Origin: Larix kaempferi
Lineage: Eukaryota; Streptophyta; Pinopsida; Pinales; Pinaceae
Assembly: GCA_027924585.1 (NCBI GenBank)
Contig: BSBM01000712.1
Location: 4,428,501 to 4,492,500, forward strand
DNA: 64,000 bases
Reading direction: 5' to 3'
Each line of letters begins with the position of its first letter. Position 1 is the stretch's first letter. The notes under the pieces were generated by a model. It was not told where the DNA came from. It saw only the letters and a program-made list of their open reading frames with translations, and searched no databases. Positions 1-10,724 of the stretch are shown piece after piece. A program made the position numbers and the translations under genes.

Positions 1-2
1 AA

Positions 3-131
3 TCCATGTGGCTCGGGCCTTATATAATTTCCAAAGTACTTAAGAAGGGTGCCTACGAGCTGGTAGATTATGAGGGTAATAAGCTGGCCGAGCCTAGAAA
101 CGGGCTCTACCTGAAGAAGTACTACGCTTAG
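3..131 (+). pseudogene. C-terminal end of a Ty3/gypsy polyprotein (after integrase)
   Basis: One open frame enters from the left edge and ends at a TAG at 129-131. It reads WLGPYIISKVLKKGAYELVD and then ends PRNGLYLKKYYA. A tryptophan-Gly-Pro-Tyr start, a Gly-Ala-Tyr-(E/K)-Leu core and a Leu-Lys-(K/R)-Tyr-Tyr ending are the standard tail of Ty3/gypsy polyproteins of the Athila/Tat type, just downstream of the integrase core. Only 42 codons are inside the window, so completeness of the element is unknown. No chromodomain follows, unlike the gypsy element at 37.7-53.4 kb. Confidence 0.75.
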
Positions 132-284
132 GCTGTCGTGCTTTTTCTTGTAACATAGTTGTATATTTTGTAGAGTTAGTTTTTGTTTATGCTTGTTAGT
201 TAATCTTATGTGTGTTTTCATTTCGTGTACCAGATGTCGACTGAACATTTCTTAGGATTTGCTAATGGCACCAGTCGCCACACC

Positions 285-1135
285 CACTACTACATTTTTG
301 GCCTTTAGGGGGGGTTGTCTTCCACCCCCAAAAGTGACCTACGGGGGGGGTTTTGGCTTTGGGGGTGGTTTTGGAAAAACCGCCCCTAAAGGCACCGATG
401 TTAAAAAATTTTCCCTTTAAGGGCGGTTTTTTATGAGATTGGAACCGCCCCCAAAAGTGACTTTTGGGGGTGGTTTGTGACCCCCCTTGTAGAGGTCTAC
501 GGAGGCGGTTTTAAACCCCCCTCATAGACCCCTTCATAGAGACCTACGGGGGTGGTTTTGAACCCCCTTCATAGAGACCTACGAGGATGGTTGTGAACCC
601 CCCTCATAAAAACCTACAAGGGTGGTTTGGAACCCCCCTTGTAGAGGACTATAGGGGTGGTTTCAAACCCCCCTCATAGATTCCTATAGGGGTGGTTGTG
701 AACCCCCCTCGTAGAGGCTTATAGGGGTGGTTTTGAACCCCCCTCGTAGAGGCTTATAGGGGTAGTTTTGAACCCCCCTAGTAGAGGCCTATAGAGGCAG
801 TTTAAAATCCTCCTCGTAGAAACATATAGGGGCGGTTTGGAACCCCCCTCGTAGATGCCTATAGGGGCGGTTTGTAACCCCCCTCGTAGATTCCTATAGG
901 GATGGTTTGGAACCCCCCTCGTAGAGGCCTACAAAGGCGGTTTGAAACTCCCCTCATAGGTACCTACAAGAGTGGTTCTAAACCCCCCTCATTGTAACAT
1001 ACCAGGGCAATTCAAACCCCCCTCATAGTGACATATGAAGGTGGCTTAGAACTCCCCTTGTAATGACATATGAAAGTGGCTTAGAACCCCCCTCGTAGAA
1101 ACATGCAAAGACGGTTTGAAACCCCCTCTATAGCC
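285..1135 (+). mobile_element. CACTA-type transposon terminus with subterminal repeat array (other end not found)
   Basis: The sequence CACTACTACATTTTTGGCC begins at 285 and is followed by a TTTAGGGG stretch, the typical start of plant CACTA (En/Spm) transposon ends. Inside it, short inverted motifs of the form GGGGCGGTTT / AAACCGCCCC occur at 350-480, and a regular tandem array follows to about 1135. CACTA elements carry such subterminal repeats as transposase-binding sites. I could not find the inverted partner (ending in TAGTAGTG) in the window, nor any transposase frame, so this is a truncated or one-ended copy. The right boundary is set by where the array decays. Confidence 0.5.
510..1135 (+). 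repeat. 35-bp tandem array, about 18 units, strand-biased G/C blocks
   Basis: Units start with TATAGGGG(C/T)GGTTT, continue with AACCCCCC and end TCGTAGAGGCC. The spacing between unit starts is 35 bp where checked (615 to 650). Each unit contains a G-rich half and a complementary C-rich half, so each can fold back on itself. Units in the middle (about 640-950) are most alike; those toward 1100 are more diverged. Confidence 0.85.
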
Positions 1136-1191
1136 ATAATAAATCATAGTAAAATATATTTTATTAAAAATACCAATATTGCAATATCAAT

Positions 1192-1261
1192 AGGGTATGG
1201 AGGAATCGAACCACCAACCTCCTGCTTGTAAGGCAGGCACTCTACCATTGAGCTAGGACCC
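1192..1261 (-). tRNA. Degenerate tRNA-Val(UAC)-like sequence, organelle/bacterial type
   Basis: The minus strand folds as a tRNA. The D arm is TAGCTCAATGGTAGAG, the anticodon arm is CCTGC-CTTACAA-GCAGG with anticodon TAC, and the T arm is GGTGG-TTCGATT-CCTCC with one mismatch. The acceptor stem pairs only at its outer four positions (GGGT with ACCC) and lacks one base on its 5' side, so the gene is probably not functional. The anticodon arm and TTCGATT loop resemble bacterial or organellar valine tRNAs more than the plant nuclear one, which suggests an old organelle-derived insertion. No CCA is encoded. Confidence 0.5.
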
Positions 1262-1269
1262 TTTAATAA

Positions 1270-2770
1270 TTAGGGAGATGAGCAATATTAACACCCATAA
1301 TTAGGGAGACGAGCCATCGAATCTATTTCACTGGAGGATGAATTAAATATGAAATCCAAACCTTCAATGGTATTCATGTTACAAGCACACCCACCGTGGA
1401 TAACTCTTCCATCAAGGTCATTAAGTATCAACATAATCAACAATGTACATTACTCCATTACCTTTAGGATTTCATGACATCATAGGGTTCCTTGCAAAAC
1501 TTAAGTTGTATGGATGTAGTCATTGAGGTCACTTATTTCATGTTTAACAATGTGCCTTACCATTATTGACTCATGGGACTCCCCATGCTTCAACACCTAC
1601 TAGTTTTTGCACTAATTCTCAATGGAAAATACCTTCAAATTGCTCAATACTATCCCTAGCAGTATAGAAATGGCAGCCAAATGAAAAAACGTAAACGAAC
1701 AAGACTTATTTACTACTTGAGTCCTAGATGGTAGCAAACTGACCCATGGCACCGGTCAAGAGACAAAGTGATTGTGTGCAAAGTATGGCTGAACACAAGC
1801 ACCAAATCTCCATTACATGTTCAATTCTTTCATCAGATAATCCCAATGTAACATCAATTCTCAAATCAATCTGCTAGGGCATGAAGTGTAGGAACCTGCC
1901 TATCACATGAACATTAACAGAATATGTCACATACCATTTCTTCCATTCACGACTTCTCTTTCATTGGAATAAATCCTATATCCATTCATGACTTATATTT
2001 CATCGGAAGAAGGCCTATTCTTTCTTTGTTTAGTATCATATCATACCATTTTGGATTCAAGGCATAAGATGTTAAATTTTCTTGAACTATGGTAAGCAGA
2101 TTCTGCACTCTAAAAGAATTCCTACAAGAAACTAAACTAGGGAAAACTTAAGGCTACTCAAAACTGCACTTTGTGTTAATGCTATAATCTATATACACAT
2201 AATGTAGAAAATATATAATGGAAACACAATAAATTCATGTCAAAACTTGTTACTTCTTTTCATTACTTCGGAAAATGCAAATCAGCTACAAGTGAAAGTA
2301 TATTTTATTGCTTCTACCATCGAGAAGGAAACAAGACATTGTCCAATGTTGTCAAAAGAAAATCCAATGTTGAGAGGACCTAGTTGGATGACCTGGGGAG
2401 GAGCATGAGTGCCACAAGCAGAAATTCACTTAACACAAGGCTGCAAGGAAAAGTCTTGAGATAGGTGCATGACCTGAGCTAGATCATCTAAGAAGGTCCA
2501 TGGAGAGGGTGGGTAATCATATATGACCTTGAGGTAACTTAGTTGACCCATGAGTGAGTTGTTGTACAAGGTATCACCGATCTAGTCCTTGCATTCCTAT
2601 GGAGTCTTTAGAGTCGTGGGTGGAATAGCAATGGAATCCTATGTTAGGATATGCTCCTCTTGTGCATTCTTTGGTTAAAGGTTAGCTTGGATTCATTTTT
2701 TGTGATAGGTCATATACATATTTGATTTTAAAGGGTCTCTGGTTTGGGTCCTCATCTTTTTTGCATTTGA
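1270..2770. other. No gene recognised
   Basis: AT-rich, stop-dense sequence on both strands. I see no coding frame with recognisable similarity, no tandem array and no LTR or SINE signals. Confidence 0.5.
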
Positions 2771-2777
2771 AGCTGTA

Positions 2778-3720
2778 GTATCCTCATTTTTATCGTAGAG
2801 AAGCATTCTTGGAGAAATATGTTGTGTGGGTTAAACTCCCAGGATTACCTCTAGAATGGTGGATTGTGGAGGGAATATTTTCTATAGGGAATTGGGGAAA
2901 ACTTTACTAGTAGATGATAGCTTTCTATCAAATAATCAGAGAACAATGGTGAGGGTTTTAGTTGAATTGGATATGCGTGGATGGCTTTATGAAGCCATTG
3001 ATTTGGTTGTGGAGGACAGATCTCACTCTCAGTGTTTGAAATATTTAAATGTCCCCTTTTGGTGCATTTGGTGGCATAATCTAGGGCATGTGGTGGCTAA
3101 TTATGAAGTCTCCTTCCAGAAAAAGGTATGGATTCCTAAGCATGATGGTGTTTTGGTCAGTGGAATAATGAAGTCGGATCCAAAAGGCACTGAAGCAATT
3201 GCTCCAAATGAATCTCAGGAAGAATTGAGAAAAGAAATACCTAATGCATCAAATATTGTTGATTCAAGTATTGAAATTTTTTTGGTGTAAAGTATAGAAG
3301 AAAGAGTTATTTCCTTGGAGGATGGATTGCAAATTTGTCATTCAGATGCCAAGGTAGAAGGTTATGGCTCTTTTGGTAAGTTGACTCTTTCTTTTGCATT
3401 TGAAAATTCATCTCTTGTAACTAAGAGTGTTTTGGATTTACATACTATATCCAGGGGGTTTCATCTTGTTGGGGTTCCTGTAATTTGTGTATTGTGGGGA
3501 GAGGCTTCTATTGTTGAATCCTTGTTTCCTTGTACTACAAAAGGATGCTTTTCGAAAGGTTTAGGTGGGGGATGATTTTTGGGTCTTCCAATCCTTTTAG
3601 TGGTTTCTATTATGATCATAAGCATGTCTCTTTCTCTTCTAGCAGTGATATAAGAGGGGGAAGTCATTATGAATTTCAACCTTGTAATCCAAAAGGTAGC
3701 TCTTCTTAGGGATTCTCTAC
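2778..3720 (+). pseudogene. Broken DUF4283 / zinc-knuckle protein (plant LINE ORF1-type)
   Basis: The frame entering at about 2785 reads VWVKLPGLPLEWW, the signature that opens the second half of DUF4283, and then IGN. A one-base deletion near 2895 shifts the reading, which continues LGKTLLVDD, RVLVELDMRGWLYEAIDL and VPFWCIWWHNLGHV up to the stop at 3290. The last segment is the CCHC zinc knuckle seen in plant LINE ORF1 proteins; here the second and last cysteines are replaced by Trp and Tyr, so it cannot bind zinc. A Ser/Gly-rich linker-like frame follows to about 3720 with further stops. No reverse transcriptase was found downstream, so this is either a 3'-truncated LINE or a solitary gag-like relic. 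Confidence 0.6.
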
Positions 3721-4637
3721 TGGTAGTGAGTTGGATACTAGAGGGGTATAGCATTCACTTTGTTGCACATGCATGTTTTAACAGGCATGCCCAAGAGAGA
3801 GCCACTAAATAAATAAGACAAGGTTGTCAAGCACTAATTTCTAGGGTCCTTAGAGAAATCATCGTTAATCATCATTATAGGCACCCCAAACTATGCTCTA
3901 AAATCACATCCATAATTAAGGATTGGGACTATTTAGGGTTGGTTAAGTACCTGACAGTCCCCCAAATGTTCCCGTAATTACTCATATTTGAGAATGGTTT
4001 CCTCTTGTTGGTTGTACCACTACCCAAATTCACCTAGAACTACCTCTACATGCCTCGAATTACTGATGAAGTGCTCCTTAGAGGCCTGGAAATGCTTATA
4101 AGTCAAACTAAATGATTGACATATAGTTAGACTTTGAATACAACAATTACTTCCATTGGTAGATTACTATTTCTAGACTTTGCAATTACTATCATGGATA
4201 CAAATGACCTACGTGCCATTCAAGGGGTAGGTTTTAGTTTTTAGTTTACTATTAAGCAATGCTTCCTTCAATGGTTTTAGCAACAGGAGATAAAATATCT
4301 TCAATCTGTCCCCATCCTTAATATGTGGGGCATTTGAATGGCCTATAAGTCTTCTATATTTGTCTTTCTTCTAGTGATCCTATTGATCTTATGCATTTGA
4401 ATTATACTTCTATAATTGTATGAAAAACTAACAAAAATCATTTTCCTAGTGTTTCAATGCTTATAGCATATATAACATCAAAGATCTAATACCTAAATAA
4501 GGTCTTTGGTATATTTTAAACACCTCATATGTACCACAAACAAATAACTACAATATGAAAATTGATTCCAAGGTTATTTTAACATTCGCATCACATACTT
4601 ATGTGTAAATACAATAAAGTTGAAATAGTAATAATAA
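3721..4637. other. No gene recognised
   Basis: Stop-dense AT-rich sequence. A short frame near 3700-3810 might belong to the element upstream, but nothing in it can be assigned. Confidence 0.4.
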
Positions 4638-4842
4638 TAATAATCTAATTTTAAGGTCACCACCAAGCGAGACACCAAATTAGTGTATGAGACTCCCTCG
4701 TTTGTGGGGCAAGGGATCCCCTCCACATAGCGATTTCACTATTGAAGTCTACGTAGGCATGCATTCCATAGCCCATCCACATCCTGATTTGAACATGTGA
4801 CCTCCTAGAAGAAAACACATGCTATTGACCGTTACGACCACC
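4638..4842 (-). mobile_element. tRNA-derived SINE-like element
   Basis: On the minus strand the 5' end reads TGGTCGTAACGGTCA, an acceptable RNA polymerase III A box. About 35 nt later comes ATGTTCAAATC, a B box (plus-strand positions about 4786-4796). A body of about 140 bp follows, ending near a run of ATT repeats at 4625-4645. This is the layout of plant tRNA-related SINEs. I could not define a target-site duplication, so both ends are approximate. It is distinct from the SINE at 30.6 kb. Confidence 0.5.
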
Positions 4843-5158
4843 CAACTATATTTAAAATAAGCATATAAAAATTATGCATGTAAATTTTGGAATTGTTTTA
4901 ACATTACCAAATCACATAATATGGCATGTACACATTATAAAAGTAATGTTTTCTTTTAGAGGGAAAAGGAAAGGCAAGTTTAATTTTAAATTTTAATGTG
5001 GAAGGCAAAGCTATAGAAAAACCTTTCAAATAGAAATTAGGACCAGTCCTTCAAATTTGAAAGCTACTTACCATTTCTTTTCGAACTTGCTCCCATGGCT
5101 GCTTATCCAACTTATTAATTGCAGAGCATATACTTCTGAATTTTCCTTGAGGTACTCC

Positions 5159-5222
5159 TGATACAAACCGTTACACCAAAACCTCGATATGTTAGTGAAG
5201 GCTGACCACTAGGATCTTAACA
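5159..5222 (-). repeat. SMART LTR (3' LTR in element orientation)
   Basis: 64 bp; matches the copy at 5375-5438 with only a few substitutions (for example GATATG versus GAGATG, and CTGACC versus CTCCC-type changes in the middle). Confidence 0.85.
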
Positions 5223-5374
5223 TCCCACCACGCTCTACAGTCCAGACTCTGGGCTGGATGTGTGCCCGTACGGTGGTGTCCCCTTTGAGTTGTACGAGCC
5301 TCGGGCGAACACTGCAATGCCGACGTTTCCACCCGCTCTGTGACTTGAACTTGGGTCGAGGCTATGATACCAAA

Positions 5375-5438
5375 TGATACAAACCGTTACACCAAAACCT
5401 CGAGATGTTAGTGAAGGCCTCCCACTAGGATCTTAACA
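5375..5438 (-). repeat. SMART LTR (5' LTR in element orientation)
   Basis: 64 bp copy directly adjoining the primer binding site at 5361-5374. Confidence 0.85.
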
Positions 5439-5885
5439 ATTCCACATATCTGTAACATTCCATCCAACAATTTTCGATGGTTCAGCTTCACCTGTAAGAT
5501 TAAAACTTGATCAATCTCTGCACATATTGACAAGATGTTACTGCACAAAAAAACATTTAAAACGTGGATACAACAGATAAGATCCTTCACCCTAAATTGA
5601 ACAAATCACATATCAACCTTCAACAATTACCTAGTGCCCAATGTTAAGTTCGTCTAAGATCTCAGTCAATACTTTCATCACTTCAAAATCAGGTACCATA
5701 AGGGAATACTGCCCATCAATATCAAAATCACACTGATAAAATTTGCGGTAACGTCCCTTAGAAGGGTTATCCCTCCTGTAGACCCTTGCAATGTGATATC
5801 TTTTTATATTGTTGATGCCATGCATAGCTAAATACCATGCAAAAGGAACAGTCAAATCATATCTCAAAGAGCATATTTCACCACC

Positions 5886-8800
5886 CTGGAAATAAACAAT
5901 GTAGAAGTTCAAAAAAGTGGACACCAACTACACCCATTAATCATCAAAATAATCAATATGGATAACCCTCAAAAAACCACCTTAGAATCATGAAAATATA
6001 AATAAAACAAATAAAATAACTTATGAACTGTGCCTAAATATATATGTACAGATAATGGAGATATTGTTGACTCAAAGGAAGTCCATATCTCATATATGAA
6101 ACATTGTGTCGTGATCAAAGGATGTTGACACCATAGCGTAGAGGTCGAAATTGGACCATTACACCCCTGTTAAATCCCATAAACTAAGAACATGAATTGA
6201 AGTTTTTTTATTTTTGTTATGCTTTTTTCTAGACTGTCTTTCCTCTCCCTTATCTTCACGTCTCTCCCTCCCTCTTGTTCTGTCACACTCCTCTTTTCAT
6301 ATTCCCCCTTTCTCCATTAGAGTCCCTATTTTTTGAAAAAATGATCATCCTTTGGACTCCTTCCCATCTAACAAACAAAGTGACACCTTTCATTATATTT
6401 GTGGAATCTTGGCTATATTTTTGGAGAGGAGGTTTCAACTACTTTAGTGATGAGAAAATAAATAATTGCTTTTGGAATCTGTGAGCACTAACTTGCAAAG
6501 CCTGTGACAGCCTGTGAGGATAGTTTTGGATGTCACTTTGATGAACTATTAACTTGAGGAATTCAAAGGTAAAAGAACGCAAGAAAGACAACACTGATGA
6601 CATTGAAAAAAATAACTCAGTAATGAAGCAAAAGTGCATACTCTGTTCCTTACAGACATAAATGTCCAAACAATAAATTTAAGGCTATAGTGACAATTTC
6701 TTTCTTTTTCCTTCCTTAATGCCTCAGCATTTGAACTCAGCTCTGATACTGATCTGTGTTGTACCTACCTGACTAATTTATGACAGCTGGGTACCTGCAT
6801 CATGAAATTTTTGGCCTTACACCAGATTGTAATGCCAACTATAGCTCTTCCTGGTGCCTGCAACAACTCCCAAGTCAGATTTATATGCAATATATATGCA
6901 AAATTTTACTATGCAAGCACAACAATCTGATTTCTATGTATGTTTTCCCATTCACACATGGTATATGCAAATTGAACATCAGACTATATGAAATTTGCAA
7001 CAACATTATAATTATACAATTTAACATGGGAATTAAAAATTCATAGCAACATACATATTTAACACAAAAGATAAAGAATAACAACATAGAACAAATACCA
7101 GTGAAATACTTCACTTATCAAACTGTGCATGAGAAAACTGATTATGTAGGAGTGATTCTCCTCCCAACCATAGGTATCCACTGTGGAGATGTTGCCTGAG
7201 TTAGGGCTATGGAGCAACAAGGGTGAAATTGTGTATAACCCCAACTATAGTTTTAACATTTTACATGATTTGAGCTGAATAATTGTTGCTGCTGATGAAC
7301 CTTAGATTCATGTAGCACCCTAGGCAAGCATAAAACAAGTAAACATATGGATTTGGTTTTAAGGGTTTGATTGAACTGTTCTATGACAGTTTGGCTGGAG
7401 GAGGGATATGAAAATGACTTTACAGCCTAATAATTGTCAAGGGGCATTGATAGAATAAAAAGGAATCACTTGAAGTTTTAGGGCATTTCTTGCTTTCAGC
7501 ATAAACAAGTTTAGCAATTGTGGATGACTATATTTCTCCATTAGAACACTGGACATTGTAATAATATGTAAGAGATAAATAAACTGTGTGATTCTTTTTA
7601 GGATTTGGAAGCTGCTCTACTAAAAAAAAGTTAAAACAAATCAATTCAAACCTGATGAAACTTCTGTGCTTATACAATTTTTTTGGGAAGAAGATGAATA
7701 TCAGGAAAAAACTAGTAACTAGTGCCACTAATTTTCACTGTGATAGTGGTTGATTGACAATACCAGTAGCACCATGTGATGGTGGGATATACAACCAATG
7801 TTATAGAATTATTGTTGAATATGAATTGACTCTTAAATTGTGACTATCATACACTATTCTATCCAAGTACAAGAAATCCAATAACAACTATACGTTGAAA
7901 CGTCTATAAAATATTAAAATTATAATAAATATAGTAATAGAGTTTCCAGATCAGTGTTGCATGAGAGTGCTCCAGGGTGTTCTATTCCCAGGTGCTCTTG
8001 CGACTGCACATGCATATATTACTATATAAAATTACATTAAATATAGTAATAGAGTTCCCAGATCTGTGTTGCATAAGAGTGCAGCACGGTCTCCCATTCC
8101 TAGGTGCTCTCGGGACTGCACACACACTATATTACTATGTATGTGTACAGAATGTTCCCAGGACTTCTTTGCACCCTAAATTTATTTTTTGGAAGGACCG
8201 CTGCTAGCTCTGCACATTGCTCTGCTCCCTGGAAAGTGTCTTAGATTATGGAATGACCTTGTTAGAAACATTGTAGTACAGTTCAGTAGATCAATATGGT
8301 TAGAAATAATTCTAAAGAGAAATCAATGAAATAATACATTGGTTACAGTGGCAGAGTGTTTACATGTCTACACTCACTTGAAACCCAGTGTATTATGTTT
8401 GGCTCATAGTATGAGCATTCCAAACCACAAAGCATAAACTCTTATGGGTAGAGAAAATGCAAAAAAACAAGCTTGGGGGTTATCTCTTGGGAAGCGTTAT
8501 GCCTCAGAGTGTCTGAAGTGTTCCTTCTAGACGTTCCAGAGTGAGGGGTTTCTTTTTCTTTTGTAAAGTCCAAGTATTTTGGGATATATTATGTATTGTT
8601 GATTTTGGGGCTAAGTACCCTTGATCAGGTCATGGCAGGTCCGCTTGGTTTTCATGCCAGGAAATGTTGTCTTAGTGGCATTGCTGACTGCCTCTTGATG
8701 GATGAAAGTCCCTCATCTTGTTGGGCCATTTGGGCCATGGGTTAGTATCTGGTGCTTCCTAGGATGGGTCCATTAGGATGCATGACCACACTCATTTTTT

Positions 8801-10724
8801 TCTTTGTAGAGGTGATTGCATGTGTAAGGGTTGTCATACCTGATTTAGCATACCTCATTTTTCCAACTTGGACCTATTGTTTTGATAAAAGAACCCTTCT
8901 CCTAGTCTCTAGACCCATGATGTCATTCCTTAAAGAAGAAACCTGCATTGTTAAAAAAGGAGGGCATTGAGGGACAAGCTTCTGTTGCGGTTAGTTGGGG
9001 TATGATGCCCTCTGTTTGGCTCACCTTGCACTTGGTGGAGCCTAATTGCACATTTTTATTCTTATTTTATGTCATTGTATGGTTTAGTTCCCAAGTTTGT
9101 GGGTGTACTAACCTAAAATTTTATATTGTCATTAACTTGTAGGTTCAAATTTATAAAAGGTTGATGGTTATCTTATATAAATAAGACATCCTCACATCTT
9201 TTGTAAATCATGGATAAAGGTTCAAATTATGTATTCTTTTCTTTTCCTATTGGTTTATGAGAGCATTTGATTTATGAGAGAATCTGATGCTAGGCACACT
9301 TCTCTTTGGATGTCTTTTTCTCTTGCATGAAGAATGAATGGAAGAATTTCTAGGGTATGATTGTCACATGCTAAGTGGATGCTAAGAATAATTGTGATAA
9401 ATCATGCTCAAGGGTGACCTAAAGTGCATCTCCTTGCTCATTCTTGATTAATGTTGGTAAGTTTATATCGTAACCCTAGTTTAATGTCATTCTTGAAGTG
9501 CTTTCGGCTAAGGTAGGGTTTGTTTGCTAGCATTTTGTCTACTTGCTTGAGGATAACTTCCTAGCAAGGAGCTCTCCATTGTTCTATTGGGCCTTGGAAT
9601 TCTCTATTTTCCCTAATTAGGGTTTTTCTAGAGGTTGCTAGCTTTGCCCTAGTTGCAAGTGGTGGAAACCATCTTAAGAAGAGGGATGTTAGACTTGATC
9701 TCTCATAGCCTTAGGGTTTGAGACAAAAATCTAACACCGTATTTTTCAATTCTCTTCTTTTTCATCAAAATTTACATGTTTTATTTTATTTTATGCATAA
9801 AAATATTTTAAACTGGAGAAAACCCTAAAAATTCAAATAAATTCAAAATCCCAAAAAGTAACCGTGAATTTGTTTTATTGGTCCACCATAAAAAATTTCC
9901 CTAGGTTTTAGCCACAAACACTAGAGAGCAACCCGATTTGAGGAAGTGCATTGGGATCCATGAAACCCTCTTAATTGGAGAATTGTATGGTGTTTAGTAT
10001 AGTCATATAGACTTGGATTCGAGCCTAGGAGCAAATGCCATCAAATAAACAATTGAGGACCAAGTATTGACTTAATGGTTGAAGTTATAATAAGGTAGCA
10101 TGATGATGTAAAGACAGTGATTATCATTATGAAAAAGGCTTTGTTGGAAGAAATACATTAAGATTTATTTGCACTACTATGGGTGACATTTTAAAAGATT
10201 TGAAAACTCATTGATAAGACAAATTAAGAGAATATATGTCAAGCAAATCTGTAGTGTACCCAAAAGCATATTTGAAGAGTTTTTGACAAAGAAGTGTAGT
10301 GGCAGATTTGAGCAATTTGAAAATTTCTTATAAAAGAATCCCAAGGAGATTTATTGTTTTCATGTTAAGAGAAATTGAAATTCCTTGTAGTGACCTATTA
10401 ACGACAGTGACCAGAAGCTGCTATGATCAGAGCCCAAGAGAGAATTGCTAACAAGGAAAAAGATTGACTGAGAAATGCACACCAACAGGGGGAGTTGAGT
10501 TTGTTTCCAAAGTACTAAGTCATATTTTGAGGATGATACTAAAGTATGAACAAATTTGAAGATTTATCCATGAGCATTCCAAGAAAACTACGTACATCTT
10601 ATGATAATCCGATATCTTGAAAGGAATCCTTGTAGCACTAAAGTTGTTGTTCATGTCCTAAAGGTGAAGCATATTGTTAGATTTTGCATATTTCAACATT
10701 AAATATATGCAAGAGAGAATCGTT
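5886..10724. other. Long stretch without a recognisable gene
   Basis: No frame here shows family features; the short frames are isolated and of random composition. The only structure seen is a duplicated segment at 7927-8140. A GCTCTGATACTGA sequence near 6738 resembles the complement of an LTR primer binding site, but no LTR border is visible next to it. Upstream HisRS exons were looked for in 5.9-7.3 kb and not found. Confidence 0.4.
7927..8140. repeat. Imperfect tandem duplication, period about 112 bp
   Basis: AAATATAGTAATAGAGTT begins at 7927 and again at 8039. Both copies continue through CAGATC(A/T)GTGTTGCAT, CCAGGTGCTCT or CTAGGTGCTCT, and GCGACTGCACA-type sequence to a TATTACTAT end. 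Confidence 0.8.

Larger units (their letters stand above)
5159..5438 (-). mobile_element. SMART/TRIM-type mini LTR retrotransposon (280 bp)
   Basis: Two 64-bp direct repeats (5159-5222 and 5375-5438), each with TG...CA ends on the minus strand, flank 152 bp of internal sequence. Directly after the 5' LTR on the minus strand lies TTTGGTATCATAGC (plus positions 5361-5374), an initiator-tRNA-Met primer binding site. A purine-rich tract (gtggtggga) precedes the 3' LTR. Flanking 5-bp sequences are ACTCC on the left and ATTCC on the right, a target duplication with one change. Nothing is coded, as expected for this class, which needs proteins from other elements. It sits in a HisRS exon. Confidence 0.85.
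5072..5885 (-). pseudogene. Histidyl-tRNA synthetase, central exons, disrupted
   Basis: HisRS charges tRNA-His. Exon 5631-5885 has an acceptor (tttccag) and encodes [15 protein letters not shown] and then [20 protein letters not shown], the class II motif 2 region of eukaryotic-type HisRS. The arginine usual in the VPFAR segment is Trp. Its last codon before the GTAATT donor is an in-frame TAG. The next exon starts at 5491 after a ttacag acceptor and encodes VKLNHRKLLDGMLQICG; it is then split by a 280-bp SMART element (5159-5438) and resumes at 5158 with [18 protein letters not shown], ending at a gtaagt donor at 5071. Exons either side were not found. Kept introns argue against a retrocopy. 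The TAG and the insertion make it non-functional. Confidence 0.85.

Noticed and set aside
3690-3830. RNase H-like tail (RDSLLVVSWILEGYS) of a LINE
   Set aside because: Only a loose resemblance to the DS..v..w motif; no neighbouring RT or other RNase H residues to support it.
6730-6750. Complement of a primer binding site (GCTCTGATACTGA), suggesting a minus-strand LTR
   Set aside because: No TG...CA border or repeated flank can be seen beside it.
10470-10520. AGGGGGAGTTGAG as a copia polypurine tract
   Set aside because: No LTR start follows within the next bases and no second copy of the following sequence exists in the window.
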